A stretch of DNA of 64,000 nt from Lyophyllum atratum (Eukaryota; Basidiomycota; Agaricomycetes; Agaricales; Lyophyllaceae): contig JACGCN010000022.1 in the NCBI GenBank assembly GCA_014905825.1, positions 434,001 through 498,000 on the forward strand. The letters are read 5' to 3'. Position 1 is the stretch's first letter, and the number at the start of each line of letters is the position of its first letter. The position numbers were made by a program, and so were the translations under genes. The notes under the pieces are model-generated. The model saw nothing but the letters and a program-made list of their open reading frames with translations, ran no database searches and was not told where the DNA came from. Below are positions 54,290 through 64,000 of the stretch, piece by piece.

Positions 54290-54709
54290 ATGGCTTCACT
54301 CCCAAGTGCGCACTCGGGCCCTGAGCTGCTGCTTGACACAAGTCTAATTAGGCCAGGCCGAGTCTCTGCCAGTACCGTCAAGGAGGATCGAGGGGTGCAC
54401 GCACAGCTGCAGATCGGGACTAGAGCTAGCGCGACGGGCATTGTCAACCTTGACCTAGGATTGCAACCCTGCTCTCATATACACCGCAGACTCATTTTCG
54501 CAGCTGTTGCCAGGCATACCACAGTGTCTCATGAACGTCCTCTGCGGAGCATCTGGCTCTCGAAGCACCCAGGTTCTGGTCTGCTTCTCAGGAGCTGGAC
54601 GTCGGTGGAAGGACCTGCAAGGACCGATTATTCCATGGAAGAAACCAATGTTGTACTTGTGGCTGAGGATGGGCCATTTGTATCCGAAATTCGCCTGACA
54701 GATCCTTAG
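54290..54709 (+). CDS. Hypothetical open frame, 139 aa
   Basis: ATG 54290 begins MASLPSAHSGPELLLDTSLI; the frame ends at TAG 54707-54709. The C-terminal part (NVVLVAEDGPFVSEIRLTDP) looks protein-like and may continue through a GT-AG intron into the exons at 54720-55220. No family is recognised. Confidence 0.35.
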   Translation: MASLPSAHSGPELLLDTSLIRPGRVSASTVKEDRGVHAQLQIGTRASATGIVNLDLGLQPCSHIHRRLIFAAVARHTTVSHERPLRSIWLSKHPGSGLLLRSWTSVEGPARTDYSMEETNVVLVAEDGPFVSEIRLTDP

Positions 54710-54714
54710 CCCCG

Positions 54715-55217
54715 CATACATTTATCTTCCCCCCGCGGGCTTCGAGCTCATTTCAATTACCAGTGGCCTGGAGCCGAAAATCTTGTGGTCAAATAAACCA
54801 TTTCGTCGTTTGCCCAACATCTAGACACTTCATATCAACCGCCCACACCCGGGGTTCATGCTCTCTGACCTCAAGTTGCCCTCAAATTCCTGGAACAGCC
54901 AGAGCCAGAGCAGTAGCGCATCTTCCAGCAACTATCTGCCCGGCTTGCGTATCTTACTCTTCACTGGCATGTTTCTTGACACATTTCAGCTGGCTTTGTC
55001 AGTTGAAGTCCTTATCCAACGGCGACGCGGTGCATCGGGACCGACTGACGTCCAGTTTGATCGCTGCAGGGGTATCTCTGAAGCTGTCGCGCTGGCATGC
55101 AAAACATCGTTGGCAATGTCACCTGGACTGAAGCGAATGACGATGACGAGAAGACGATTGAACCGTTTCCGGTACGACCACACTCTCATCCAAATTCAAC
55201 CCTATTATTTTGCTTAG
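54715..55217 (+). CDS. Hypothetical exons, possibly the 3' part of the gene at 54290
   Basis: A frame near 54735-54825 reads GFELISITSGLEPKILWSNK, and another from 54858 reads MLSDLKLPSNSWNSQSQSSS, with LLFTGMFLDTFQLALSVEVL (a possible membrane helix) and DVQFDRCRGISEAVALACKT. The pieces are probably joined by short introns. Product unknown. Confidence 0.35.
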
Positions 55218-55300
55218 ATTGTGCACCACCTCCTCGACAACATCACAGCATGCCAAATGAATCCGAAGTATCCACCGAAATATATACCCCGACACATCCA

Positions 55301-56620
55301 TCAGTCTATATCCATGTTATCAGACTCTCTACTCCATCCCATATTCATCCTCCCCACTGCAGACGTCATCTGCGTCTCCGCCTCCGATCGACCCACATTC
55401 CTCTTCCTCTTCGCTCCGACGACCGTCGACGGGATACCCAAGTCCTCATTCGATGAGAACGTATCCGCGATTGCACTTCCTGGACCCGCGGATCGAGTAG
55501 GCGGGACAAGTGGGCGGTGGCCAGATATGGGCTTCAGACGCCCAGTCCTCCTCGGGACACCAATCGGCTTGGGGCTAGGCTTCACCTGATCATATCCGGC
55601 TCCAACGCTCGTTCGCCTCGCCTTGCTCTTATACCGATACGCAGGCCGTTTGTTGTTAATGAACGCAGTGTCGATCGTTGTCGTTGTCGTCTTGTCGAGT
55701 TTTTGACTCTGAGAACGGAGGACCCTTGATACGACAGGAGAGGCGGTCGAGGCCATGTAGTGAGATCGCGAGCGCAGAAGGCGGGGGAGCGGAGTAGGTG
55801 TGTGCACGGGACCAATGTCATCAGAATCGATACTCAGCTCGCTCTCGCTCCCTGGACCATCGAACGACAGCTTCCGCTTCTTCAAGTGCCTATCAGCCAC
55901 ATCCACGTCGAGCTCATCCTCGTTCTCCTCCACAAGCCGCGCCAGACGAGGGCTGACGAGCGAAGTGAGCTGGGCGTGACTCCGACTCCGGCTCGCCAAG
56001 GGGCTCGTCGGCGGCGTCTTGTCCATCTGGGCCCGCATATCGAACTCCTTGTCGCACGCAGCATCCGCGAGTAAGCGAAGCGCCTTCGGTGCCTTTGGGA
56101 CGTCCCGCCTGAGCCCGACGATGCGCTCAATAGAGCCGCGGATGAAGCTCGTCGGGAGGCCGTCGTCGATGTCGATCGCCATCACGGTTGGGAGCTTGGC
56201 GTTCAGGGAAAGAGCAACGTCGATGAGTTGGGCGCGCGACATGGTGATGAGGTCCTCGTGGCAGCAGAACGGTATATCGTCGAAAGCGGTGATGACCACC
56301 GCGTCCTCCGTGTGGTCTTCGTTTATCAAGGCCACACGTTCGGCTTGGGGCCATGGTTCGACGGGACGAGTCGGCTGGGCTGGCGGGGATGAAGGGGTTT
56401 TTTTGCGGAAGGACTGGACGGGCTCGGGGCATGCGGTGGCTTTCTTGGCAAGAGGCGGAGGTGTGTCAACGACTGGATCAAGGTTGCTGTAGTCGTACAT
56501 CAGCTCTGCGCGCCGCTTCCCTAGGAGCTCGAGTTTGAAGAAGAATCGACGGATGCCAGTGGGAGTGGGGGTACATCCCTTTGTCTGAGCGCGACTGGAG
56601 GACTTGGGGGCTTTGGGCAT
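55301..56620 (-). CDS. Basic Ser/Pro-rich, probably nuclear protein, 439 aa
   Basis: A single long ORF from ATG 56620 (MPKAPKSSSRAQTKGCTPTP) to 55301. Residues about 20-45 (TGIRRFFFKLELLGKRRAEL) and 105-175 (DIPFCCHEDLITMSRAQLID, then a VMAIDIDDGLPTSFIRGSIE block) look structured. The rest is disordered, with basic clusters typical of nuclear localisation signals (HLKKRKLSF, AYRYKSKARRTS, AKRKRNVGR) and several SP/TP sites. It is transcribed towards the accessory region. I do not recognise a family; a cell-cycle or chromatin role is only a guess. Confidence 0.65.
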   Translation of the reverse strand: MPKAPKSSSRAQTKGCTPTPTGIRRFFFKLELLGKRRAELMYDYSNLDPVVDTPPPLAKKATACPEPVQSFRKKTPSSPPAQPTRPVEPWPQAERVALINEDHTEDAVVITAFDDIPFCCHEDLITMSRAQLIDVALSLNAKLPTVMAIDIDDGLPTSFIRGSIERIVGLRRDVPKAPKALRLLADAACDKEFDMRAQMDKTPPTSPLASRSRSHAQLTSLVSPRLARLVEENEDELDVDVADRHLKKRKLSFDGPGSESELSIDSDDIGPVHTPTPLPRLLRSRSHYMASTASPVVSRVLRSQSQKLDKTTTTTIDTAFINNKRPAYRYKSKARRTSVGAGYDQVKPSPKPIGVPRRTGRLKPISGHRPLVPPTRSAGPGSAIADTFSSNEDLGIPSTVVGAKRKRNVGRSEAETQMTSAVGRMNMGWSRESDNMDID

Positions 56621-56903
56621 GTTGGCGATCCTTCGGTGGCGAGAGTAGGAAAGAAAGCGAGCTGGAAGTCAGCCCCCCATGGCGAGATGAAATCTTATAT
56701 CTAAACTTCATAAGGCTGACACCTTCCAATGTTTTCGCGGACGACCTTGGTCAGCCACCTCCCTCAGGACTTCAGACAAATACCCTGTGAATATATATAC
56801 AATCAACCATTCATACAATGCCCTAAAATTACAATGAGTTCCTTCCTATGTGCCCACAAAATCCAAAAAACGCAACAGCCTCTCATCCTCACCCTCCAAC
56901 CCC

Positions 56904-59492
56904 TCACGACCGCCTTCTATACCGCCCCCTACCCCTCCCCGCCGCAGCCTCAACCTCCCCCCTCTTCTCCTCATGCATCGCCCTCGCCCTCTCATTAATC
57001 TCCTCCGCCTCCTGCGTATCCGGAAACCCAATATTCCAATACCCAGGCGGCGTCTTCGCCCGTTCCCAATGGTGCCGATGCCGCGAGATGGCTTGTCGAT
57101 GGGAGTTGATCTCTGACTGTCTGTTCTCTTTCTCTTTGTGGTGCTTGTAGCCGGATGCAAAAGCGGATGTGTGCTGGTGATGGCGCGTGCAGGGCTTGGC
57201 GGGTGAGGTGGGGGGAGAGCGCCATAGGGGAGCTTGGAGGCGATTGGGGAGAGGTCCGACGGCTTCGTAGTACTAGGCAGGAGGGTGGTTTAGCGTGTAG
57301 CGTGTGGGTATGCTGGTGAAAGCGGGGGGAAATGCACTTACGTCGCGGGCAACATTCGCAATCCCCAGCGTCCATGCGCCTGCGATCGTCCTTCCCCCTC
57401 ACGACCTCGTCATACTGGAAATCCAAACCACCATTCATAGTAGGGTCGATTTCGAATCGGGCGTTGATGGTCTCGTTGGCTCTGTGGACAGGGTTCAGTT
57501 CTTAGAAAACCTATCGGAAGACCCGGATATGCACTCACGCTCCGCCACCTTTAGCGTACCGCCCCCGTCCCTTGAAAGCCGAGTAATCTTCCAGGTGCTT
57601 CTGCCCACCCGTGCGCACCGTGTTGGCAGGTGTAGACAGCGGTGCTTGAAGGTTTTTGCCCCCGCCCTTCTTGAATAACCCTTCGTTGGCCGGCGGTTTC
57701 TTCAGCGTCGGGGTTAATGAACCCAATGCTGATGAGGAGGGATTATGCTCGTCGCTCAGTCTCCGCATCTTGGTTGGCTGCAAGGAATCGATATCGCGGG
57801 ACACGACTTTCCGGGGTTCACTGAAGGTAGCGCGGCCCGGAAGATTTGGATTCGCAGATACCAACGGCTTGGGTGGACATGGGGTGGGGTGGGGAAACAT
57901 GAAGACTAGGAAGGGTTAAATGGTTGTCAGGATCAGGTTATGCCTCAAGGCTAGATAGGAATGACGAACATTGACTTTGTGAGTCGGCTTCGGTTTGGGA
58001 GGAGGGCATGTGGACTGGAGAAGTGGCTGGCGAGGTTGGGACGTTGAATGGGGGTATAGGTGGGGAATGCTGTCTGGCAGCTGAACGGGAAGGTGAGTTA
58101 GAGCTGATGTAGTTGAGGTACTGATGGGACGGACCTTGGGAGTCTTCCTCGGTGTCGGAAGACGCTGAGGTTGCGATTGCACCTGGATGCTGTCTCTTAG
58201 GTGGCCTGTGAGAAGTAGGCATCGTAGGCGAGGACCTGAGGCACAAATTCAGAAATTATTAAAAGTGACTGTGAAGCCGGGCTTACCCAGCTTCTTGCTT
58301 TATTTGGGGGCTTCGCTGGGGGAGAAGGGGATGGAATGTAAGTGGTCTTCTGGTCGAGCTGGAGGACGTTGAATCGTTAAACAGGGTAGGCGACGACGAG
58401 GGTGCTGTCGCCTGGGCCACTGTAGACAGGGTTCTGTTATGCACGGACGGCGTAGGGTCCTGTCGTGATGTTGTGTTGAACTTCGGAGGCTTGGTGGTAT
58501 TCGAAGTCGTTACTGCTCTCGGGGACGCGACTGAAGTGCGCGAAGAAGATGTGAGTGTTGACGAGCGCGTCTTCTTCTCGGCTGTGGGCGTAGCCAGATT
58601 CTCCTTGTCACCGTCCAAATTAGTGATACCTCCCAAAGGCGGTGGGCGCGAATGCTGAGTAGGGGTTTTGCCTGCGTGGTATGTTTAAGGAAGGCTTGCT
58701 GGATAGAGAAGTCGCTTACTGTAGTCCTCATCGGCTTGTCCGAGGTTAGGTCCTAATTCCATCATCATCTTCTTCTTCCGCATGACACTCGCTATGTACC
58801 GATTCCTCTTCTCATCCTCGGTGATACCGGCCTCATTCTGGTCCTTCGCGTGCTCCGCTTCCTCAGTAAAAATCCAGTTTCTAAATCTCCGCCATTTCGC
58901 GTAGTCGAGCTTGTAGCGTTCGGCGGCACGTTCCTTCACGTCCACGAGAGCGTCGAATCGCTCTTGTAGCTGCTTGAGTTGCTGTGAGAGCCTGGCGATA
59001 GCTGCTTTGTGTTTAGACGCGTCGGCCCTGCGATGGCGACCTGTGAGATGGACCGAAATGACCGAAGACAAAGACCACTCACTCCTGCCCCTTTGCTTTC
59101 ACCTCCGCATCTGCAAGCTCCGCTTTCACGCGCTCTTGCTCGTCCTCCAATGCATCTAAAAGCAGCTGGATCCTCTCGTTGTGCGCTCGCGCCGCTGAAA
59201 GCTCCTGCTCTAGCACCTCGACGCGCTCGAGACACTCCCTGTAAGAGAGCTTGCAGTCTGCGATGTTAATCGCGACCTGGGCTTCGTAGATGTTGTGAAA
59301 TCCAAGAGACGTTGCGAGAAGGTTTCCACGGGCTTGGAATTCGTGGAGCTCTTTCCTGAGCTCGTCGTTTTGCCAGCTGAGGCGGTCGATCTTGCGGTCT
59401 CGGATGTCCAGGTCCTTTTGGTGCTTTTCTAGCATGGCTTTGTCGCGCTGCCCGAGATGGGTCTTCGAGTAAGTTTTCGACCCAGCCTCCAT
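56904..59492 (-). CDS. CTP1: CtIP/Sae2/Ctp1-like DNA end-resection factor
   Basis: This protein activates the Mre11 nuclease to start resection of double-strand breaks. The start is ATG 59492 (MEAGSKTYSKTH). The N-terminal exon forms a long coiled coil (KDLDIRDRKIDRLSWQNDEL), the usual dimerisation region; the second exon (about 59038-58720) continues it. The middle exons are Ser/Thr/Pro-rich and disordered. The conserved C-terminal domain (PF08573 type) is spread over the last two exons: DDRRRMDAGDCECC (about 57385-57350), then YYEAVGPLPNRLQAPLWRSP (from 57272) and the signature HRHHWERAKTPPGYWNIGFP (about 57090-57030), ending GRGRYRRRS at TGA 56904. In the CxxC-containing exon an extra C (57347-57349) puts the two halves of the motif in different frames; see findings. 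Confidence 0.85.
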
Positions 59493-59837
59493 TGAGGGAG
59501 CATGAACTATAGATGTCGAAACCAAGGGCACGTTACATCAATAAACGAAATTGAATTGCGTATGATGTGCAGCAGTCTGAAGAGCAAACAAGTCCCAATA
59601 ATCCCGACCTCGAGCTACTTACGCCGCTTCGCATCGACTCAGCCTTACTTGGTCCATTCAAAACGATATGATATTCGTCGGAATCTTCACTGAAAACAGT
59701 GTCTTTTGCAAGAAATATGAGCGTACTCGAGCAGCTCAGGTGAAAGAAACATATGTGTGACTGTGATAATGACTGCGTGACACAACGCGTCTGTCACTTT
59801 TCTTTGAACGCCGACAACGTGGTAGACGACGACCCCG
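59493..59837. other. Divergent promoter region between CTP1-like and NDC1-like genes
   Basis: A 345 bp gap between divergent genes. Open frames on the minus strand are antisense to the NDC1-like first exon. No canonical TATA box was picked out. Confidence 0.4.
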
Positions 59838-62264
59838 ATGTCGACCCCGCTCTCAAGGACGACGCCCACAAGGGCTATCACGACGACGCTTGCAACGAGA
59901 TCAGCCCCGTCCATCCCTCCCCGCACCACGACATATGAACCTATCGTGAAGTCTATCCTTCGATCTCGCCTTGTATTCCTCGTCTTTCCATATTCTGCGC
60001 TGTTCTGCTGGACCTGCACATCGTTATGGATGATATGGAGTTTAGGAGGCACATCAAGCTTGGGATTGTCGCGCACGCTTCTTGTGCCGTTCCGGCCGTT
60101 GACGATGTTGAGTGCTCTGCTCAGTTGGAGTACAGCAGCAGTTCCGGCCATTGTCCTACGCAAAGTATACTTGACACGTAAGTCATCACTGCCTCCAATT
60201 CAACTAGAATATGCTGAAAACTCCATGGTATAAGCGACCCGCACGCCAGCCACCTCGTTATCATCGTTGGTGAAGGCATCCTTTACAAAGCCTGTTACTC
60301 TTCGTTCGCTTGTAGTGTATGCTCTTTCCGCCATAGCTGCCGTAGCGTTGCACATGTGGATACTCTACGCGAATGAATCTACCACGTATGGGCTGAGTCT
60401 TTTCGTGAAATCGAAGTACGTCCCTAGCAACCATGCCACATTATCCCTCGTTAACGTCATACCTTCTGAAGGAAACATCCGTATTACATGAACGGACGCC
60501 TACTTTTTGTTTTGCTCTCTCAATTGGCTGCAGCGGTTGCGTATTCCCTGCGAAACATGACGCTCGACAGATTCGTGTTCCGTTGGGCACGACTATCCCC
60601 CGACGCTCAAGTATGTCCCTCGTTTTTCCTAGTTCGCACTGTGTTGAAATCGCTCACCCAAGCCTCCAAACAACCAAAGAAGACGATTCAACCCCAGCGA
60701 CATTGTTCAAGCCATCGTAATAGCAACGATCCTTGCGACCTTGGCCATTCCATTCGCTGCCTTGGTCTTTGGTCTCCTCCGCCTCACCCTTCCATTGATA
60801 CATAAGGTGCCCTTGTTACGCAACCTGCTCCGACCTTTCACGGCCCATTTCCTCCGAGGACCATGGACGATATTCCTTCCCTTCCGCCATCTCGCGTTGT
60901 TAACGAGAGCATGGTTCCTCGCCTTTACGACGGTGGCCACCTGGGAGTTCTCCAACACCATATTCGACACCATAATCTACCTCGTACGTGACATGCCCTC
61001 CGCCTACCATCTCTCCACTATAACCAATATTCTTGCAGCCAGTCCCCATATCCGACTTCACCCCCGAACCACACGTGACCCTCGTGTCAGGCGTATCCTC
61101 CTCCGACGTCGGATTCCGCTACCTCGCATACAGCGAGCTCCGGACTCTAGCTTCCGACGACTCGACAACCGCGACCACCAGGCGTTCGTCCCTCTTCAAC
61201 GACCAAAAGTATAACCCTAACCCATGGAGCCATCTCGTCCGCGAAAGCCTCCTTTTCCTCGGCAAAGACTACCAACACTTCCTGCGCCGCGGCAAACCCC
61301 CGCCGACGCCTTCTGCACCTACCCAAGCCGTTGCTTCTAGGACCACGGATCTTTCCCATATCGCAACGCCCATGCCTCTCATCCGGGGGTCGGTATTCCG
61401 ATCAGACAAGCCGTCCTCGCCGATACACACCGTCGTCGAATCGCTCGGCTCGGACGGCCCACTCGCGCAGGCTCTGGACCAGGGAGCGGAGGCGGCGCAT
61501 ATTCCGGAGCTGTTCAGGTCGGTGGAGGCTGCGGTCCTGCCGACGCCCACCACTAAGGAGGAGGTGAAGGACAAGGTGAAAAAGGCGACGGGGCTGGTGG
61601 AATGTGTGCCCCAGAAAGCGAAGGAGGAGATGGGAAGGCTGCTCGCTCGTGTCGTCCCGGCACCGGTCGCGCGGGAAGGAGCGAAGTTGGAGCTGTGGTG
61701 GAACGAGGAGCGCTTGGATAAGGTTACGCAGAGTTATTTGCCGCACATCGAGCTTGATGTCGTGATTGTTGAAGGTACGTACACCTCATCGTTTCTTGGA
61801 CCTGGGTTCGGAATTCGGAGGCTGATGGGGTGCTTTTAGTGTTGTCCCACCTGATCTGCGCATCCCTGACAGAAGACAAATACGGCGTCGTCCAACGCGA
61901 CATCCCCAAAGTCCTCGAAGCCATGCTCTCCTTCCTCTCCGCAATCGAACAGTACCACGCCGAAGTGCGCGCCAAGTACACACCGCCCTCCCCAGACCAG
62001 CCTTGCACCCCGGAGCAGATACTTGAATTCGAGGCGAGGCGGATAGAGGTGGAGAAGGCGGGGGAGATTCTGAGTTATATGAGTGGTGGTATGTTTTTTT
62101 TTTTGCGTCAAGGTTTTTTGGGGAGGCTGATGTGGGACTGTGTATGTGCAGGCTTGAAAGAGGGGGTTGCGAGGATTGTGAGGAGGTTTGGGGATAAGTT
62201 GTTGGCGTTTAAGTTTCCGCCGAGGGTTGCGCAGAAGTTGCAGCCGTTCTTGGAGTACTGTTGA
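59838..62264 (+). CDS. NDC1: Nucleoporin Ndc1-like, integral membrane protein of the nuclear pore
   Basis: Ndc1 anchors nuclear pores and spindle pole bodies in the nuclear envelope. ATG 59838 opens MSTPLSRTTPTRAITTTLAT. The N-terminal half has several membrane helices: RLVFLVFPYSALFCWTCTSL (exon 1, to 60177), SLVVYALSAIAAVALHMWIL (60235-60415), LLFVLLSQLAAAVAYSL (60472-60610) and AIVIATILATLAIPFAALVF (from about 60710). The C-terminal half has the Ndc1 landmarks VSGVSSSDVGFRYLAYSELR (about 61090), DQKYNPNPWSHLVRESL, and a helical tail ending FKFPPRVAQKLQPFLEYC at TGA 62262. Introns are 50-60 bp. The join at 60610/about 60700 is the only one I could not put in phase. Overall length (about 650 aa) suits fungal Ndc1. 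Confidence 0.8.
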
Positions 62265-62823
62265 ATTATCGGTGCTGTGGATCTGAGAATGATGCATCAA
62301 TTGTAATTCATATTGCTCGTTCTTAGGATGAGGACCTCCAATTGCAAAACATGCGGTAAAGAGCATCTGCCATTCCGAATCTTGTCATGTACTGCACGCA
62401 GGGAGGGGTCTATCATGTTAGTTCGACTCATTCAACCTCGATCCGCCGAGGATGTCGCCTTGACTAAGGCTTGGCTTATCGAGTATCGTGTTATGCTTGC
62501 GATTTTTGCCACCTACCCTACTTGTACCATCGACTTGTATTTTGCTACTAGAAATTGCTAACATCGTGTCGCTCGTATTCAGAGGAACCGCTGAGATCAG
62601 GGTGGGAGAGATGCTGAAGTAGACGTGTTTAAGCCTCGTCCACAACTCATTGGCGCGTCAAGGGTGGGTACAGAGCTTTCCAGGCACCAATTGCATCAGA
62701 GCCAAACATCACAGCGCAAACGTGATCACTTCCAGATTTCTCGACTTACATCCTCCTCCTCCTCCTCCTCCTCCTCCAAGGTCTTACCTCCTTACCCTCG
62801 TTTCCCCGGGTCGGCCTAGCGGG
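62265..62823. other. Intergenic stretch between NDC1-like and RPP1-like genes
   Basis: No gene recognised. A CCT triplet run (about 62750-62777) lies just upstream of the next start, probably in its promoter or 5' UTR. Confidence 0.5.
62750..62777 (+). repeat. CCT microsatellite
   Basis: About nine tandem TCC/CCT triplets some 50 bp before the RPP1-like ATG. Confidence 0.85.
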
Positions 62824-64000
62824 ATGTATTTCGATCTAAATGTAACCATTCCAACCGCGGCCCAATCCTCAACCCAGGCCTCGAAAAAGGGGAAAGGAAA
62901 ACAGCAAACACCCGCCTCCCCCGCAACCTTTACCCAATCCCAAATCAGTGGAATGGAAGCCCGAGTCGACCTCCTCGTTCATTGTAAGTAGTCGCGTCTC
63001 AGCTGCACCAATTTCTGTTCTGACTGTTTTCAAGTAGGATACACCGTGATTGCATTTAACCAGGTTGTGCATAAAAGGGTGGAGGCGAAGAGCCATGTTA
63101 ACACGGCGGATGGTCTTGTGAGCCAGCTAAGGAAGCGGCCTGGCATTGTGTACCTCAAGAGGCTGAGCATAATACTTGACGAGGATAGCGAGAAAGGGTT
63201 CGGGCTGGTGAGCACCCCTCTCCCCAAATCACGTCGCGTCCTTATCTCACATCCACACACGATTCTCCCCCAGACCAACGCAAACGCCCCCACCTTCTCT
63301 TCCTACGACCTCATCGCCCTCGTCCCCCTAACCCAACCCACCTTCTCCCTCGCATGTCTCACCCACTCCCTCCCCTCCCCCCTAACAGCCCACATCATCG
63401 CCCTCCCCCTAACCCTCCCCCGCCTCCCCTTCCACCTCAAACACACCCTCATCCGAACCGCGATCAAGAACGGCGCCGTGTTCGAGATCAGCTACGTCGG
63501 TGCGCTGGGGGGCGAGAACGAGCCGGTGCTGCTGGGTGCGGGGGGAGCGGAGAGTGGGGCGGGGGCGAAGAGGAATTGGTGGGCTGCTGCGAGGGAGCTG
63601 ACGCGCGTGACGAAGGGGAGGAGTCTTATTGTTAGTGGGGGAGTGGTTTCGGAGGCAGATCTGAGAGCACCGATAGACGTCGGGAATCTGTATGTCCTCC
63701 CCTTACACTTCCCTTGCGCTTAATCGCTAAAGTACATCGACAGCGTAACTTTGCTAGGCCTCGCCCAGGACGTCACTCACGCATCGTTAACAAAGGTGCC
63801 GAAGTCCCTTGTCCTTCGAGCGCGTGAGTCTCCTCAGGCAGATCCCGCGGTGCACAAGCTAATTCCGTAATAAAATGCAATAGAAACGCGAAATACGTAT
63901 CGCGCAGTGTTCTCAGAACCCGTCGTGGTCATTCCCGAAGGCACCGAGCCCCCCGCACCCCCAACCTCATCAGGACCAGTCTCCGAAAGCACAGGCGCAG
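62824..64000 (+). CDS. RPP1: RNase P/MRP subunit p30 (Rpp30/Rpp1-like), 3'-truncated by the window edge
   Basis: Rpp30/Rpp1 is a TIM-barrel protein subunit shared by RNase P and RNase MRP, which mature tRNA and rRNA in the nucleus. Exons 62824-62983, 63035-63207, 63274-63689, 63744-63823 and 63884 onwards join in phase with GT-AG introns. Landmarks: MYFDLNVTIP at the start, GYTVIAFNQ, RLSIILDEDSEKGFGL, SSYDLIALVPLTQPTFSLAC, RLPFHLKHTLIRTAIKNGAV followed by FEISYVG, RVTKGRSLIVSGGV and SLVLRAQTRNTYRAV. The usual Arg/Lys-rich conserved positions are present. The frame is open to base 64000. This is a high-confidence ortholog. Confidence 0.92.

Noticed and set aside
56995..57438. 147-codon minus frame running through the last intron of the CtIP/Sae2-like gene
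   Set aside because: It reads across a GT-AG intron and then in a frame that loses the conserved HRHHWERAKTPPGYWN motif.
59687..60163. Minus-strand 158-codon frame
   Set aside because: It is antisense to the first exon of the NDC1-like gene, whose reading has clear membrane helices and family landmarks.

Overview
The window looks like nuclear DNA of a mushroom-forming basidiomycete (Agaricomycetes). The evidence is dense short introns of about 45-65 bp with GTRNGY donors, orphan gene families typical of that class, and its characteristic mobile elements: a Ty3/gypsy chromovirus, a Tnp2/CACTA-type transposase, a Plavaka-like transposase tail and a TET/JBP-like dioxygenase gene. All gene models are hand-spliced from sequence; family names rest on motif recognition, without any database search.

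Layout. 1-7.1 kb: an intact 2,046-codon chromovirus Gag-Pol on the minus strand, a truncated ORF downstream of it, and a ~450 bp repeat (called L here) immediately upstream of gag. 7.2-10.5 kb: two small minus-strand genes, a decayed GH30 glycosidase gene, and a captured copy of the promoter and first exon of the Spt5-like gene that lies 32 kb away. 10.6-14.8 kb: a multi-exon Tnp2-type transposase gene. 15-29 kb: an accessory island with two paralogous WD40-like membrane-protein genes (W1, W2), two inverted copies of a foldback repeat, and an orphan gene carrying a 3 x 42-residue RS-rich repeat. 29-39 kb: orphan genes, including one built of Pro/Gln/Ser micro-exons, a TET/JBP-like 2-oxoglutarate dioxygenase gene with a tandemly duplicated upstream segment, and a head-to-head pair of RING-like coiled-coil genes. 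39.9-42.7 kb: an Spt5-like elongation factor paralogue with one apparent frameshift. 43-49.4 kb: an ARO1 (shikimate kinase) fragment, a gene with internally duplicated exons, and a broken LTR retrotransposon (630 bp LTR, TGG-type primer-binding site, gag-like ORF interrupted by repeat L) abutting a Plavaka-like tail. 49.5-54.7 kb: orphan genes and a near-perfect 6 x 162 bp tandem array that is open in frame on both strands.

From about 55 kb rightwards the sequence changes to compact conserved genes: a basic nuclear-type protein, the DNA-end-resection factor CtIP/Sae2/Ctp1, the nuclear-pore membrane nucleoporin Ndc1, and the RNase P/MRP subunit Rpp30/Rpp1, which runs off the right edge. The boundary between the transposon-rich accessory block and the conserved block is the clearest large-scale feature. 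The best leads for new biology are the W1/W2 family, the TET/JBP-like gene with its duplicated 5' region, the foldback repeats whose two arms are homogenised within each copy, and the 162 bp in-frame array.
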